Assembly: GCA_018609965.1 (NCBI GenBank)
Contig: JAHENP010000034.1
Span: 1-27,207, forward strand
Direction of reading: 5' to 3'
DNA from: Haloferacaceae archaeon
GTDB taxonomy: Archaea > Halobacteriota > Halobacteria > Halobacteriales > Haloferacaceae
DNA: 27,207 bases
Shown here: one piece after another, positions 8,129-15,517 of the stretch
Numbering within the stretch: position 1 is the stretch's first letter
How the letters are laid out: each line of letters begins with the position of its first letter
Position numbers and translations under genes: made by a program
Notes under the pieces: generated by a model
Seen by the model: the letters and a program-made list of their open reading frames with translations, nothing else
Told to the model about the DNA's origin: nothing
Databases searched by the model: none

Positions 8129-8250
8129 GGACCGACACGCTCTCGACACTCGACCACGAACCGACATGACCCGACGATCTCGACACGACCCCGATCCAAC
8201 ACGACTCCGACGCAGACACCGACCGACCACACAGACCAGACCCGAAGACG
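8129..8250. other. C/A-rich, T-poor spacer within the importer operon
   Basis: The 122 bases between permease and ATPase consist largely of CGACAC/CGACCGA-like words with few T residues, and show no TATA box, hairpin or ORF. The region before the binding-protein promoter (about 5186-5320) has the same composition. No function is apparent beyond an unstructured linker. Confidence 0.5.
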
Positions 8251-9504
8251 ATGACAGACGACACCACTGCCACGACACGAGAGTCGACCGACGGCGGCCG
8301 CCAGACCGTCGACCCGCGACCGGTCGGTGACGACCGGACGGTCGGCGGCGACCGAACGACGCGGCGCGACCGCTACGCGGACGCGCCGCCGGTGTTGGAA
8401 CTCGCCGACGTTCGCCGGGAGTACGGCGCCGAGACGGCCGTCGAGTCGGTCGACCTGACGGTCAGGGAGGGGGAGCTGTTGACGCTGCTGGGGCCGTCCG
8501 GCTGCGGGAAAACAACGACCCTCCGGCTGATCGCCGGGCTCGACAGACCGACCGGCGGGACGGTCCGGGTCGCCGGCGACACCGTCGCCGCCGGCGCGGC
8601 AGAACACGCGACGTTCGTTCCGCCGGAGGACCGCGACGTTGGGATGGTGTTTCAGGAGTTCGCCCTGTTTCCACACCTCACGGTCGGCGAGAACGTCGCG
8701 TTCGGAATCGACGACTGGCCCGACGCGGACCGGGAGGCCCGCGTGGAGGAGTTGCTCGCGTTGGTCGGGCTCGGCGACTACGGCGACCGCACGCCTGAGG
8801 ACCTTTCGGGAGGGCAACGCCAACGGGTGGCGTTGGCCCGGTCGCTCGCGCCCGAACCGGACGTACTCCTGTTGGACGAGCCGTTCTCGAATCTGGACGT
8901 GCGGCTCCGCACCCGGATGCGCGAGGAGGTGCGACGCATCCTGAAGGCGGCGGGCGTGACGGCCGTCTCCGTCACCCACGACCAGGAGGAGGCGTTGTCG
9001 ATCTCCGACCGGGTGGCGGTCGTCAGCGACGGCCGGATCGAACAGGTGGGTCGACCGGAGACGGTGTTTGAACACCCGGAGTCGCGGTTCGTCGCGGAGT
9101 TCATCGGGCAGGCGAGCTTTCTCTCCGGGACGCTCTCTGACGGCCGCGTCGACACCGGGCTGGGGACACTCCACGTCGACACACTCCAAGGGTTGACCGA
9201 CGAGTACGACGGCGCCGCCGTCGACGTGCTCGTCCGGCCGGACGACCTCCGGGCGACACCCGTCGAGGCGGGCGGTGCCGCCGGCTCCCCTGACGCGAGT
9301 GAGGTGAGTGGCGTGGGTGTCGCCGGCGACGGGACGGTCGTCGGCCGGGAGTACACCGGCCCGTCGTTCGTCTACGAGGTGGAGTTAGACAGCGGCGACC
9401 TCGTGCGGTGTGAACACAACCACGCCAGCGAGTTCGATCTCGACCGCCGGGTCCGGGTGGACCTGACGGCCGACCACACGCTGGCGTGGTACCCGACGGA
9501 GTGA
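8251..9504 (+). CDS. iron ABC transporter ATP-binding protein (FbpC-like)
   Basis: 417 residues; hydrolyses ATP on the cytoplasmic side to drive the permease. Walker A GPSGCGKTTT at residues 81-90, Q-loop VFQEFALFPHLTVGENV, signature LSGGQRQRVALARSL, Walker B DVLLLDEPFSNLD, switch histidine in VTHDQEEALS. A C-terminal TOBE-like region (about residues 290-417) contains VDVLVRPDDLR and ends with DHTLAWYP. The first 45 residues form a Thr/Asp/Arg-rich tail lacking in most relatives; a later start cannot be excluded, since the conserved domain begins at VLELADV. The stop lies 3 bases before the next start. Confidence 0.9.
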   Translation: MTDDTTATTRESTDGGRQTVDPRPVGDDRTVGGDRTTRRDRYADAPPVLELADVRREYGAETAVESVDLTVREGELLTLLGPSGCGKTTTLRLIAGLDRPTGGTVRVAGDTVAAGAAEHATFVPPEDRDVGMVFQEFALFPHLTVGENVAFGIDDWPDADREARVEELLALVGLGDYGDRTPEDLSGGQRQRVALARSLAPEPDVLLLDEPFSNLDVRLRTRMREEVRRILKAAGVTAVSVTHDQEEALSISDRVAVVSDGRIEQVGRPETVFEHPESRFVAEFIGQASFLSGTLSDGRVDTGLGTLHVDTLQGLTDEYDGAAVDVLVRPDDLRATPVEAGGAAGSPDASEVSGVGVAGDGTVVGREYTGPSFVYEVELDSGDLVRCEHNHASEFDLDRRVRVDLTADHTLAWYPTE

Positions 9505-9507
9505 GCC

Positions 9508-11970
9508 GTGGTCGCTCCCCGTCTCCGTGCGCTCGCCGAGTGGTGGACGGCCGTCCGCCGCCGGCTCCCAATCGACCGTGACCGCGCGCTCGCCGGACTG
9601 CTCGTGGTCGCCGGCGCCGTCGTCGCTGCTGTTGTCGGCGCGCTCGTCTTTCCGTTCCACTCCGTCAACCACGACGAGGGGGTGTATCTCGCGCAGGCGG
9701 CGATGTTGTTGGAAGGGTGGTTGTTTCTCGACCCACCGGCCGCGGAGCTGTTCCGGCCGTGGTTCTTCGTCGAACGCCCGGACGGGAGGCTGTACCCGAA
9801 GTACGCCCCGGTGCCGGCCGCGACGTTCGCGCTCGGCTGGCTCGTCGGCTCACCCCGGCTCGGCCTCGTCGGTGTCACCGCCGGAGTCGTCCTGTTGACC
9901 TACGCGCTCGCGGCGGCGTTGTTCGACCGACGAGTCGGCCTGCTCGCGGCCACGATGTTGTTCGTCTCCCCACTGTTCCTGTTGCACGCGGGCGTGTTCC
10001 TCCCGTACGCGCCGACGGCAGTCTGGAACCTCCTGTTCGTCTACGCGTACGTCCGTGCCGACCGCGACCGGAGCCAACGATGGGCGGCGGTCGCGGGCGT
10101 CGCCGTCGGCGTCGCGTTCTTCGCGCGGCCGTACACCGCGGTCGCCTTCGCCGCGCCGTTCGTCTGTCACGCGGTCTGGACGCTCCGGGGCCGTGTCCGC
10201 GCGGCCGCATGTGACGCAACACTGTTGGGGCTCCACCGCCCGACCGTCACCCGACAGAGTCTCACCGCCGTCGGCGGCTTAGGAGGTGTCGCCGCCGCGC
10301 TCGCGTACAACGCGGCCGTCACCGGCGACCCGCTCGTCTTCCCGTACGAGGCGTTTGCCCCCCGCGACGGGATCGGCTTCGGCGAACGGGAGATCCTGGG
10401 GTACGAGCGGGCGTACACCCCCGCACTCGGTATCCGAGCGAACGCCGAGGTCGTCTGGCGGCTCGCGACGCGGTGGGTGCCCGCGGGCGCCGTCGGGACG
10501 TTGCTCGCCGTCGTCGGCATCACTCGACTCCGGCAGACGGTGCCGAGTCGCACCCGCACCCACCGACTCCTGCTCGCGGCGACGGTCGGCAGTGTCGTCG
10601 TCGCGAACGTCGCCTTCTGGGGGAACCTCAACTTACTGGGCGATCTCGCGCTCCCCGCAGACGGGCTGATCGCGTCGCTGGGGCCGTACTACCACTACGA
10701 CCTGCTCGTCCCGACGGCGGTGTTCGCGGCGGTCGGGCTCCGTCGAGTTCACGCACGGCTCGCCGGTGACGCGCCCCGGCGCTCGACACGGAGCGTCGCC
10801 GTCGCGGTCGGACTCGTCGCGCTCGTCGTCGCCGCGGGTGTCGCCGTCACCGCCCCGCCGGTCGAACGGAACACGGACGCGACACAGACCTACCGGTCGG
10901 CGTACGCACCGTTCACCGACGCCGGCGGCGTGGACGCCAACGACGCCGCCGCGAACACGCACACTGCCGGCGACTGGGCGAGTGACGCCCCGACGACGAG
11001 CACGGATGCCCCCCCACCGTTCGACCGGGTCGGCCGACCGGCGCTGACGACGCCCGCCGACGCCGTGGTGTTGCTCCCGCGCCCGTTCGGCGACTGGCTC
11101 GCCCACCCGTACCAACCGCTCCAGAACGACCCCGAGTTCGACGCGTCGACGCTGTACGCGCTCGACGGGCGCCCGTTTGCCGTCGCCGACAGCGTTCCGG
11201 ACCGCCAGCTCTACCGGTACGTCTCTCGGGGTGAGTGGGCCCCCAGCAGGGGGTCGCGGGTCGCCGCCAGACTCCAACCCGTCACCCGCGAGACCGGCGA
11301 CGGCGTGCGGCTCGCGGCCACTCTCGGTGTCCCACGCTCCCCCGACGCCGTCTCAGTCCGGCTGGCCACTCCCGACGACCAGTCGTACTACGCCGCCCGC
11401 CCGGACGGTGACCGACTCGACCTGACACTCACCGTCGACAGTGCGGCCACAGCCGCGGAGCCGGACGACGAGGCGGCGAGCGTCCGGCTGGCGGGCGCAG
11501 TCGAGCCAGTCGGGAACGAGACGAACCTGACGGTCACGGGCCGGGAGACGGTGACGCTGACCGTCTTCCTCGACTACGGCCCCGCCGGCGGCACCGGCTA
11601 CCGGCTCCGGCTCCCGGTCGCGGCCGGCACCAACCGGGTCCGGGCGGTGACACCCCGGCTGTCGGTGTGTCGCCGGCCGGCCGAGTGTGGCGAGGAGGCG
11701 GGCTACGTCCCCCGCGACACGCCCGAGGGTGTCGTGATCGACACGACGCTGTCCGCGACGAACGGCTCCAGCGACGCGACAAACCCCATCGACGCGACAA
11801 ACCCCACCGACGCGACGAGCCTGCCGACCGCGCCGAGCCGACCACGGCACCCAACCCCTTCCCGTGTCACCGACCCGCACGACGGGGGAAGCTTTTCGTC
11901 GGTCGCCGCACCCACACGAGATGTGCAGAGTCACACGGCTCGGGATCGCGTTCTCCGTCGCGACGACTGA
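9508..11970 (+). CDS. GT-C type membrane glycosyltransferase (PMT/ArnT-like)
   Basis: 820 residues. The N-terminal 470 residues hold about ten to twelve membrane spans; the first external loop has NHDEGVYLAQAAMLLEGW, whose Asp-Glu pair fits the acidic catalytic loop of GT-C enzymes that use lipid-linked sugars. Next come LYPKYAPVPAATFALG and FFARPYTAVAFAAPF. The last 350 residues form an external beta-rich domain. Start GTG 9508 lies 3 bases after the importer ATPase stop, so it is probably in the same transcript, although its link with iron is unknown. The end is odd: after VVIDTTLSA the frame runs through an 18-bp tandem repeat (DATNPI/DATNPT), then a Pro/Arg/Thr tail that covers the next gene's promoter and overlaps its first 50 bases. 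Confidence 0.75.
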   Translation: MVAPRLRALAEWWTAVRRRLPIDRDRALAGLLVVAGAVVAAVVGALVFPFHSVNHDEGVYLAQAAMLLEGWLFLDPPAAELFRPWFFVERPDGRLYPKYAPVPAATFALGWLVGSPRLGLVGVTAGVVLLTYALAAALFDRRVGLLAATMLFVSPLFLLHAGVFLPYAPTAVWNLLFVYAYVRADRDRSQRWAAVAGVAVGVAFFARPYTAVAFAAPFVCHAVWTLRGRVRAAACDATLLGLHRPTVTRQSLTAVGGLGGVAAALAYNAAVTGDPLVFPYEAFAPRDGIGFGEREILGYERAYTPALGIRANAEVVWRLATRWVPAGAVGTLLAVVGITRLRQTVPSRTRTHRLLLAATVGSVVVANVAFWGNLNLLGDLALPADGLIASLGPYYHYDLLVPTAVFAAVGLRRVHARLAGDAPRRSTRSVAVAVGLVALVVAAGVAVTAPPVERNTDATQTYRSAYAPFTDAGGVDANDAAANTHTAGDWASDAPTTSTDAPPPFDRVGRPALTTPADAVVLLPRPFGDWLAHPYQPLQNDPEFDASTLYALDGRPFAVADSVPDRQLYRYVSRGEWAPSRGSRVAARLQPVTRETGDGVRLAATLGVPRSPDAVSVRLATPDDQSYYAARPDGDRLDLTLTVDSAATAAEPDDEAASVRLAGAVEPVGNETNLTVTGRETVTLTVFLDYGPAGGTGYRLRLPVAAGTNRVRAVTPRLSVCRRPAECGEEAGYVPRDTPEGVVIDTTLSATNGSSDATNPIDATNPTDATSLPTAPSRPRHPTPSRVTDPHDGGSFSSVAAPTRDVQSHTARDRVLRRDD
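11773..11816. repeat. 18-bp tandem repeat in the 3' end of the GT-C gene
   Basis: GACGCGACAAACCCCATC (11773-11790) is followed by a copy differing by one base (11791-11808) and a partial third copy. It encodes DATNPI-DATNPT-DAT in frame. It marks where the conserved protein gives way to an unconserved-looking tail. Confidence 0.75.
11891..11898 (+). promoter_or_regulatory. TATA-like box for the gene at 11921
   Basis: GCTTTTCG lies 23-30 bases before ATG 11921, fitting a leaderless transcript. Nearly the same box (CCTTTTCGG) precedes the kinase gene on the minus strand at 16621-16624. It falls inside the 3' tail of the GT-C reading frame. Confidence 0.55.
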
Positions 11971-12358
11971 CGACGGGGTCCGCCTGACGGTCGACGGTGT
12001 CGTTCACGAACTGTCCAGCGCCGACGCCGCCGCGCTCCGGGCGTCGTTGGGCGAGACACTCGCCGGGCGAGAGTCGTTCCGACGGACGGCGGCAGTGTTC
12101 CGCCCGGACGGCAGCTACGGTGTCGCCCGCCGGGACGCCGAGCCGGCGAAGGTGTTTGACTCGCTCGCGGCCCTGCGGCGGCTGTACGACCGGCTCCCCG
12201 AGCGGTTCACCGCCGCCGAGCTGGGGGAGACTGCGGCGGCAGTCGACACGCCGGTGACGGGGTCGCGCCGTCAACTGGTGGTGCGACACCTCGCGGAACA
12301 CCCGCGGTTCGACTGCACGCTGGCGTGTCGGAACCCACTGACCGTGGAGAAGTGTTGA
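11921..12358 (+). CDS. conserved-looking hypothetical protein, 145 residues
   Basis: No family recognised. The start at 11921 (MCRVTRLGIAFSV) is backed by the TATA-like box; the frame is open back to 11864 but that part would include the promoter. The protein has no membrane span. It begins with a beta-rich part (DDGVRLTVDGVVHELS), then a helix, FRPDGSYGVARRDAEPAKVF, and a helical segment LAALRRLYDRLPERFTAAEL. The C-terminus has HPRFDCTLACRNPLTVEKC, with three cysteines in the last 18 residues. The helical part LPERFTAAEL plus a downstream basic RRQLVVRHL could be a winged-helix-like unit, but this is only a guess. It overlaps the preceding gene by 50 bases. Confidence 0.65.
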   Translation: MCRVTRLGIAFSVATTDDGVRLTVDGVVHELSSADAAALRASLGETLAGRESFRRTAAVFRPDGSYGVARRDAEPAKVFDSLAALRRLYDRLPERFTAAELGETAAAVDTPVTGSRRQLVVRHLAEHPRFDCTLACRNPLTVEKC

Positions 12359-12401
12359 GACGGGTGTCGTCGCCACTCTCCGTGATCACAGCGGAGCACG
12401 G

Positions 12402-12435
12402 CGGAAGCCCACCCCTTCAGGGGTGGGTAGCTGAC
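12402..12435. mobile_element. IS200/IS605-type right-end hairpin scar
   Basis: CGGAAGCCCACCCC-TTCA-GGGGTGGGTAGCTGACA contains a perfect 8-bp stem (12408-12415 with 12420-12427) and TTCA loop, flanked by GGAAG and TAGCTGAC. This resembles the right-end hairpin of haloarchaeal IS200/IS605 (TnpB) elements as I know them. No transposase frame remains nearby, so it is a relic or solo end. It could also act as a terminator for the gene ending at 12358. Confidence 0.5.
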
Positions 12436-12530
12436 AGAGACACCGTCTCCCCGAACACTCGACGCGTCTCTTCTCGATTCGAACCACGCCAAAGGAGTAA
12501 AGAGAGAACAGACGGCAAGGCGAGACGACG

Positions 12531-12926
12531 ATGTGTGACGGTCAGTCCCCGGGAATGAGCAGACGGCGGCTACTGGTGACGGGCGTGCTCGGCGGGCTGC
12601 CGACGCTGCTCGCGGTGCTGGGCAGCTACGAGGACCCGTCGGTGGTCCTGCGGTCACCGTCGGTGTTTGCGTTGTTCCTCGGCACTGTCGTCGGTGGGTC
12701 GCTCCTCGTCACGGGGCTGCCGGCCGTGTTGCTCGTCGGCTACCGGCTCGTCTCGCCGGCTGTCGTCGTTGCGGCTGCTGTCCTGTTTTTGACCGTAGGG
12801 ACGCCACAGGGTGACCTACCCGCACTCTCGTTCGTGGTGCTTTCGGCACCGGTGTACCTCGCCGTCGCACTCGCCGTTGGCGGCGTCGAACACAGACTCC
12901 GGTTCGGGTCGTCTCTCCCGACGTGA
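12531..12926 (+). CDS. small hypothetical membrane protein
   Basis: 131 residues with about four hydrophobic spans: LVTGVLGGLPTLLAVLG, VFALFLGTVVGGSLLVTG, AVLLVGYRLV to VVVAAAVLFLTVG, and LSFVVLSAPVYLAVALAVGG. A short basic cytosolic start (MSRRRLL) precedes the first span. Two starts are possible: ATG 12531, with a weak A/T stretch (GTAAAG) 30 bases upstream, or ATG 12555, which gives MSRRRLL. No family is recognised. It converges on the PhoU gene with a 22-base gap. Confidence 0.6.
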   Translation: MCDGQSPGMSRRRLLVTGVLGGLPTLLAVLGSYEDPSVVLRSPSVFALFLGTVVGGSLLVTGLPAVLLVGYRLVSPAVVVAAAVLFLTVGTPQGDLPALSFVVLSAPVYLAVALAVGGVEHRLRFGSSLPT

Positions 12927-12948
12927 TCGGCGTCGTCGGGGGCAGGTC

Positions 12949-14004
12949 TCAGAGCCCGGGTTCGGGGTCGCCCGAGGAAATCGTGACGTACTCGTTGTCC
13001 TGGTTGAGCGCGAGGTTGGCGGCGACCTCGCCGATCCGCATCGCGTACTGGGCCGTCTCCTGGAGGCTGACGAGCAGTTCCCGCACCCGGAGCAACGACT
13101 CGTTGTCCATCTCCGGCAGGTCTTCGAGAATCTCCGCCTCTCGATCCTTCAGCTCGGCGAACCGTTCACGCACCTCCACGCTACAGGCGTAGTCGCGTTG
13201 GACGACCGCGTCGACCGCCAGTGCGGTGAGTTCGTCCACCTGATCGGAGAACTCCCGGATGCGCCGGAGCGTCGACGACTCGACGCCCAGTTGGTCCGTC
13301 TCCGCGGCCAGGACGGTCTCGGCGATGTCCTCGGCGTTGTCCGCGATCAGCTCCAGGTTCTTCGCGACCGACCGGTAGCCGATCAACGGGAAGCCGGACT
13401 GTAACCCGATCGCTCGCGCGAGGTTCGGGTTCTGGAACGCGGTGAAGATTAATCGGAGGAGGAGCACGAAGATCTTGTTGGCCTGCCGTTCACGGTTGAG
13501 CGCCCGCTGTGCCAGATCCGGGTTGCCGTGGGCCAACGCCTTCGCCGCCTCCCCGCGCATCGTCGAGCCGGTTGACTCCAACCGCCGAAGCAGGTTGTCG
13601 AGGGTAAAATCCTCCGGGTCGACGGAACACCGGATGGCGATGCTCTCTGGCGTCTCCTCGATCACGCCCAGCCCCATCAACTGCCCTTCCGCCCGGTAGA
13701 CGGCGTTGATGTGGTCGGAGTCCAACGGCCCCTCGTCCGTCTCGACGTTGATCACCCGCCGGCCGAGCACGTACTGCGCGAGAATCGCCCGTTCGAGCGC
13801 GTCCGCGTCGAGGTTGTCCGCCCACAGCGTCGCCTGCGTGTCCTCGGTCGTCGCCGACTCCGGCAACACGGTTAGTGTCCCTTTCCCACCCATCCGGAGT
13901 GACACTTCCTGGCCCTTCTCCACGTCGTGTTCGTGTGTCCACTCCGCCGGCAGTGTCATCGCGAGCGTCGACGGCCCCAACCGTTGGACCTTGCGCGTCT
14001 CCAT
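12949..14004 (-). CDS. AbrB-PhoU fusion, phosphate uptake regulator
   Basis: 351 residues. Residues 1-50 are an AbrB/SpoVT-like swapped-hairpin domain (METRKVQRLGPSTLAMTLPAEW, then VSLRMGGKGTLTVLP), which in this family binds DNA. Residues about 120-340 are two PhoU helical bundles, visible as EAAKALAHGNPDLAQRALNRE and SVEVRERFAELKDREAEI. PhoU proteins modulate Pst phosphate transport and phosphate-responsive transcription; haloarchaeal AbrB-PhoU proteins act as regulators. No pst genes are in view. Start at 14004 rather than 14016: the METRKVQ opening is the family one and a TTTAAGG box lies 24-32 bases upstream, giving a leaderless transcript. The AT-rich island begins immediately upstream. 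Confidence 0.9.
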   Translation of the reverse strand: METRKVQRLGPSTLAMTLPAEWTHEHDVEKGQEVSLRMGGKGTLTVLPESATTEDTQATLWADNLDADALERAILAQYVLGRRVINVETDEGPLDSDHINAVYRAEGQLMGLGVIEETPESIAIRCSVDPEDFTLDNLLRRLESTGSTMRGEAAKALAHGNPDLAQRALNRERQANKIFVLLLRLIFTAFQNPNLARAIGLQSGFPLIGYRSVAKNLELIADNAEDIAETVLAAETDQLGVESSTLRRIREFSDQVDELTALAVDAVVQRDYACSVEVRERFAELKDREAEILEDLPEMDNESLLRVRELLVSLQETAQYAMRIGEVAANLALNQDNEYVTISSGDPEPGL

Positions 14005-14027
14005 ACACCAGTGCATTACATTGCTGG

Positions 14028-14036
14028 CCTTAAATT
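14028..14036 (-). promoter_or_regulatory. TATA box of the AbrB-PhoU gene
   Basis: On the minus strand AATTTAAGG lies 24-32 bases before the ATG at 14004. It sits in the AT-rich island border, so the promoter may have been built or altered by the insertion. Confidence 0.6.
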
Positions 14037-14112
14037 TGTCTCTATATATTAATATGGGCTAAAACATTTCACCCATGAGAAAGTTAGAAAATGACAAGTA
14101 AAACAGCAAAAG

Positions 14113-14120
14113 TTATTTAT
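14113..14120 (+). promoter_or_regulatory. TATA box of the island gene
   Basis: TTATTTAT lies 22-29 bases before ATG 14142, which marks that ATG as the start of a leaderless transcript rather than the upstream in-frame starts near 14091. Confidence 0.7.
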
Positions 14121-14141
14121 GACTTACACCTATGTCTGGGT

Positions 14142-15320
14142 ATGCCAAAAAAGAATACCAGCGCGAGCAGAAGGGATGTGGTCAAGATGCTCGGGGCTGG
14201 AGCAACGGCGGTTGGAACAACACAAGTTGTAGGTGCAGAAACAAACCAGCAGGTTTCGTATAGAACTCTTCGGGGAACTCTCAACGACCCGATTAACAGA
14301 AGTGAGATTAGATCAGTAAGGTCCAAGATGCGGAAGGAAACCAAGCCTGCAGAAGACAACTCGGTACAAAGCAGCTCTTTTGACCTGCAAGAAACATTTG
14401 AGAATGACAGAATTGTCGGGTACAATGCGATTATTAACAATAATGAGGGATTAACTGAGCAGTACACAGTACAACAGGACTGGTCCCCAAGTGAGCAGGA
14501 TAGTATCGATACGCAGTCTGGAACAAACGAACTGCAAGCAAAGGCAGACAATCTCCTGAGAGACAAGAAAAACAAGGTAAGACAGTCGCCTGAAAGTAGT
14601 ACAAACGCCAATATCGCATGGAACTCGTGGACTCAAATCGGTTCAACCGATGTGTATTTCAAGCCAACAGTGACGGGGTCGGCTCTTCTTGGAAGAGCAT
14701 TATATGATATCAATATTAGAAAATCCAGCAAAAACTCAAGAGTAGGTGCACGCAGCAAGGTGAAAATGCAACCAGGAACTCTACTGTGTGACGGCAATGT
14801 AAGTAATGCAGACGCGTACTGTACTCCTAGAGGCGTATCAGAGTACTACAATATGGGGGCGAGCGTTTATCATGACTGGGATCAACCATACAACAGAGTG
14901 TCTCGAGAAGAACTAATAGAAGATTCTTTTCCTCAAGGCCATACAAGTGATACTGCTACAAGAAAAAGCGTATCCATGCAGATATCAGCGTCGCCGTCGG
15001 GGCCCTCCGGAACGATCGGATACGGTACCAGTGTTACGATTCCCGGAGCAACAGTCAGAAATGACACAATACAGGGGGCTGGCCAAACGCATCACGAACT
15101 TGAGGTTAAAAATCCCTCAAAGCTTAGCTCAAAAAGCATCGCAGAGCTTCCAATTGGGAGTATTGCCGAGTGGGACCCGTCGTGTAAGCCAAACTACGGT
15201 GATACCAAGTATCTGAAAATCAAAACAGATTTGAAATGGGGAAAAAATAGGCTATTTGGGTTTAAGCATGCGATGACAGTATCAAAAAAATTCTGTTATA
15301 GTATCGATTGTGATCTATGA
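14142..15320 (+). CDS. Tat-exported protein of unknown function on the AT-rich island
   Basis: 392 residues. SRRDVVKMLGAGATAVGTTQ is a twin-arginine signal; cleavage after VVGA is likely and there is no lipobox, so the product is probably secreted. No family is recognised. The mature part is Asn/Ser/Lys-rich with about equal acidic and basic residues by hand count, unlike neighbouring acidic haloarchaeal proteins. Residues in the second half look beta-rich (SVSMQISASPSGPSG, IGYGTSVTIPGATV). Five cysteines occur, all in the second half, two near the end (FCYSIDCDL), allowing disulphides outside the cell. A pre-TATA extension (MTSKTAKVIYDLH...) is rejected. Secreted effector, bacteriocin-like or surface roles are all possible; nothing in the sequence decides. 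Confidence 0.8.
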   Translation: MPKKNTSASRRDVVKMLGAGATAVGTTQVVGAETNQQVSYRTLRGTLNDPINRSEIRSVRSKMRKETKPAEDNSVQSSSFDLQETFENDRIVGYNAIINNNEGLTEQYTVQQDWSPSEQDSIDTQSGTNELQAKADNLLRDKKNKVRQSPESSTNANIAWNSWTQIGSTDVYFKPTVTGSALLGRALYDINIRKSSKNSRVGARSKVKMQPGTLLCDGNVSNADAYCTPRGVSEYYNMGASVYHDWDQPYNRVSREELIEDSFPQGHTSDTATRKSVSMQISASPSGPSGTIGYGTSVTIPGATVRNDTIQGAGQTHHELEVKNPSKLSSKSIAELPIGSIAEWDPSCKPNYGDTKYLKIKTDLKWGKNRLFGFKHAMTVSKKFCYSIDCDL

Positions 15321-15378
15321 ATAGTACTGTTGGGAAAATTCTCAGAAGTTCTTAAATATCTACTAAGATTGCATTAAC

Positions 15379-15462
15379 CTTTTTCCTTGAGGATACATTT
15401 AGTAGTTCTCCTTATGCTAGATCGGATTTTCTAACGTTTTAATGTCTTATTTTATTATTTTA
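15379..15462 (+). terminator. T-rich termination region after the island gene
   Basis: Runs of T occur at 15380-15384, 15427-15430, 15437-15440 and about 15450-15461, 60-140 bases past the stop. Archaeal RNA polymerase terminates at oligo-T tracts without needing a hairpin. No gene is seen in 15321-15517. Confidence 0.45.
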
Positions 15463-15517
15463 AATAGAATATTTGGTAGATGGACGGTGTTACTCCGGGC
15501 TCAGATTAAATTTGTTT

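Noticed and set aside
7466..8278. Minus-strand 270-residue frame over the permease
   Set aside because: Arg/Glu/Pro-rich antisense shadow of a membrane protein gene.
14091..14141. Longer N-terminus of the island protein
   Set aside because: It crosses the TATA box at 14113-14120 and buries the Tat signal.
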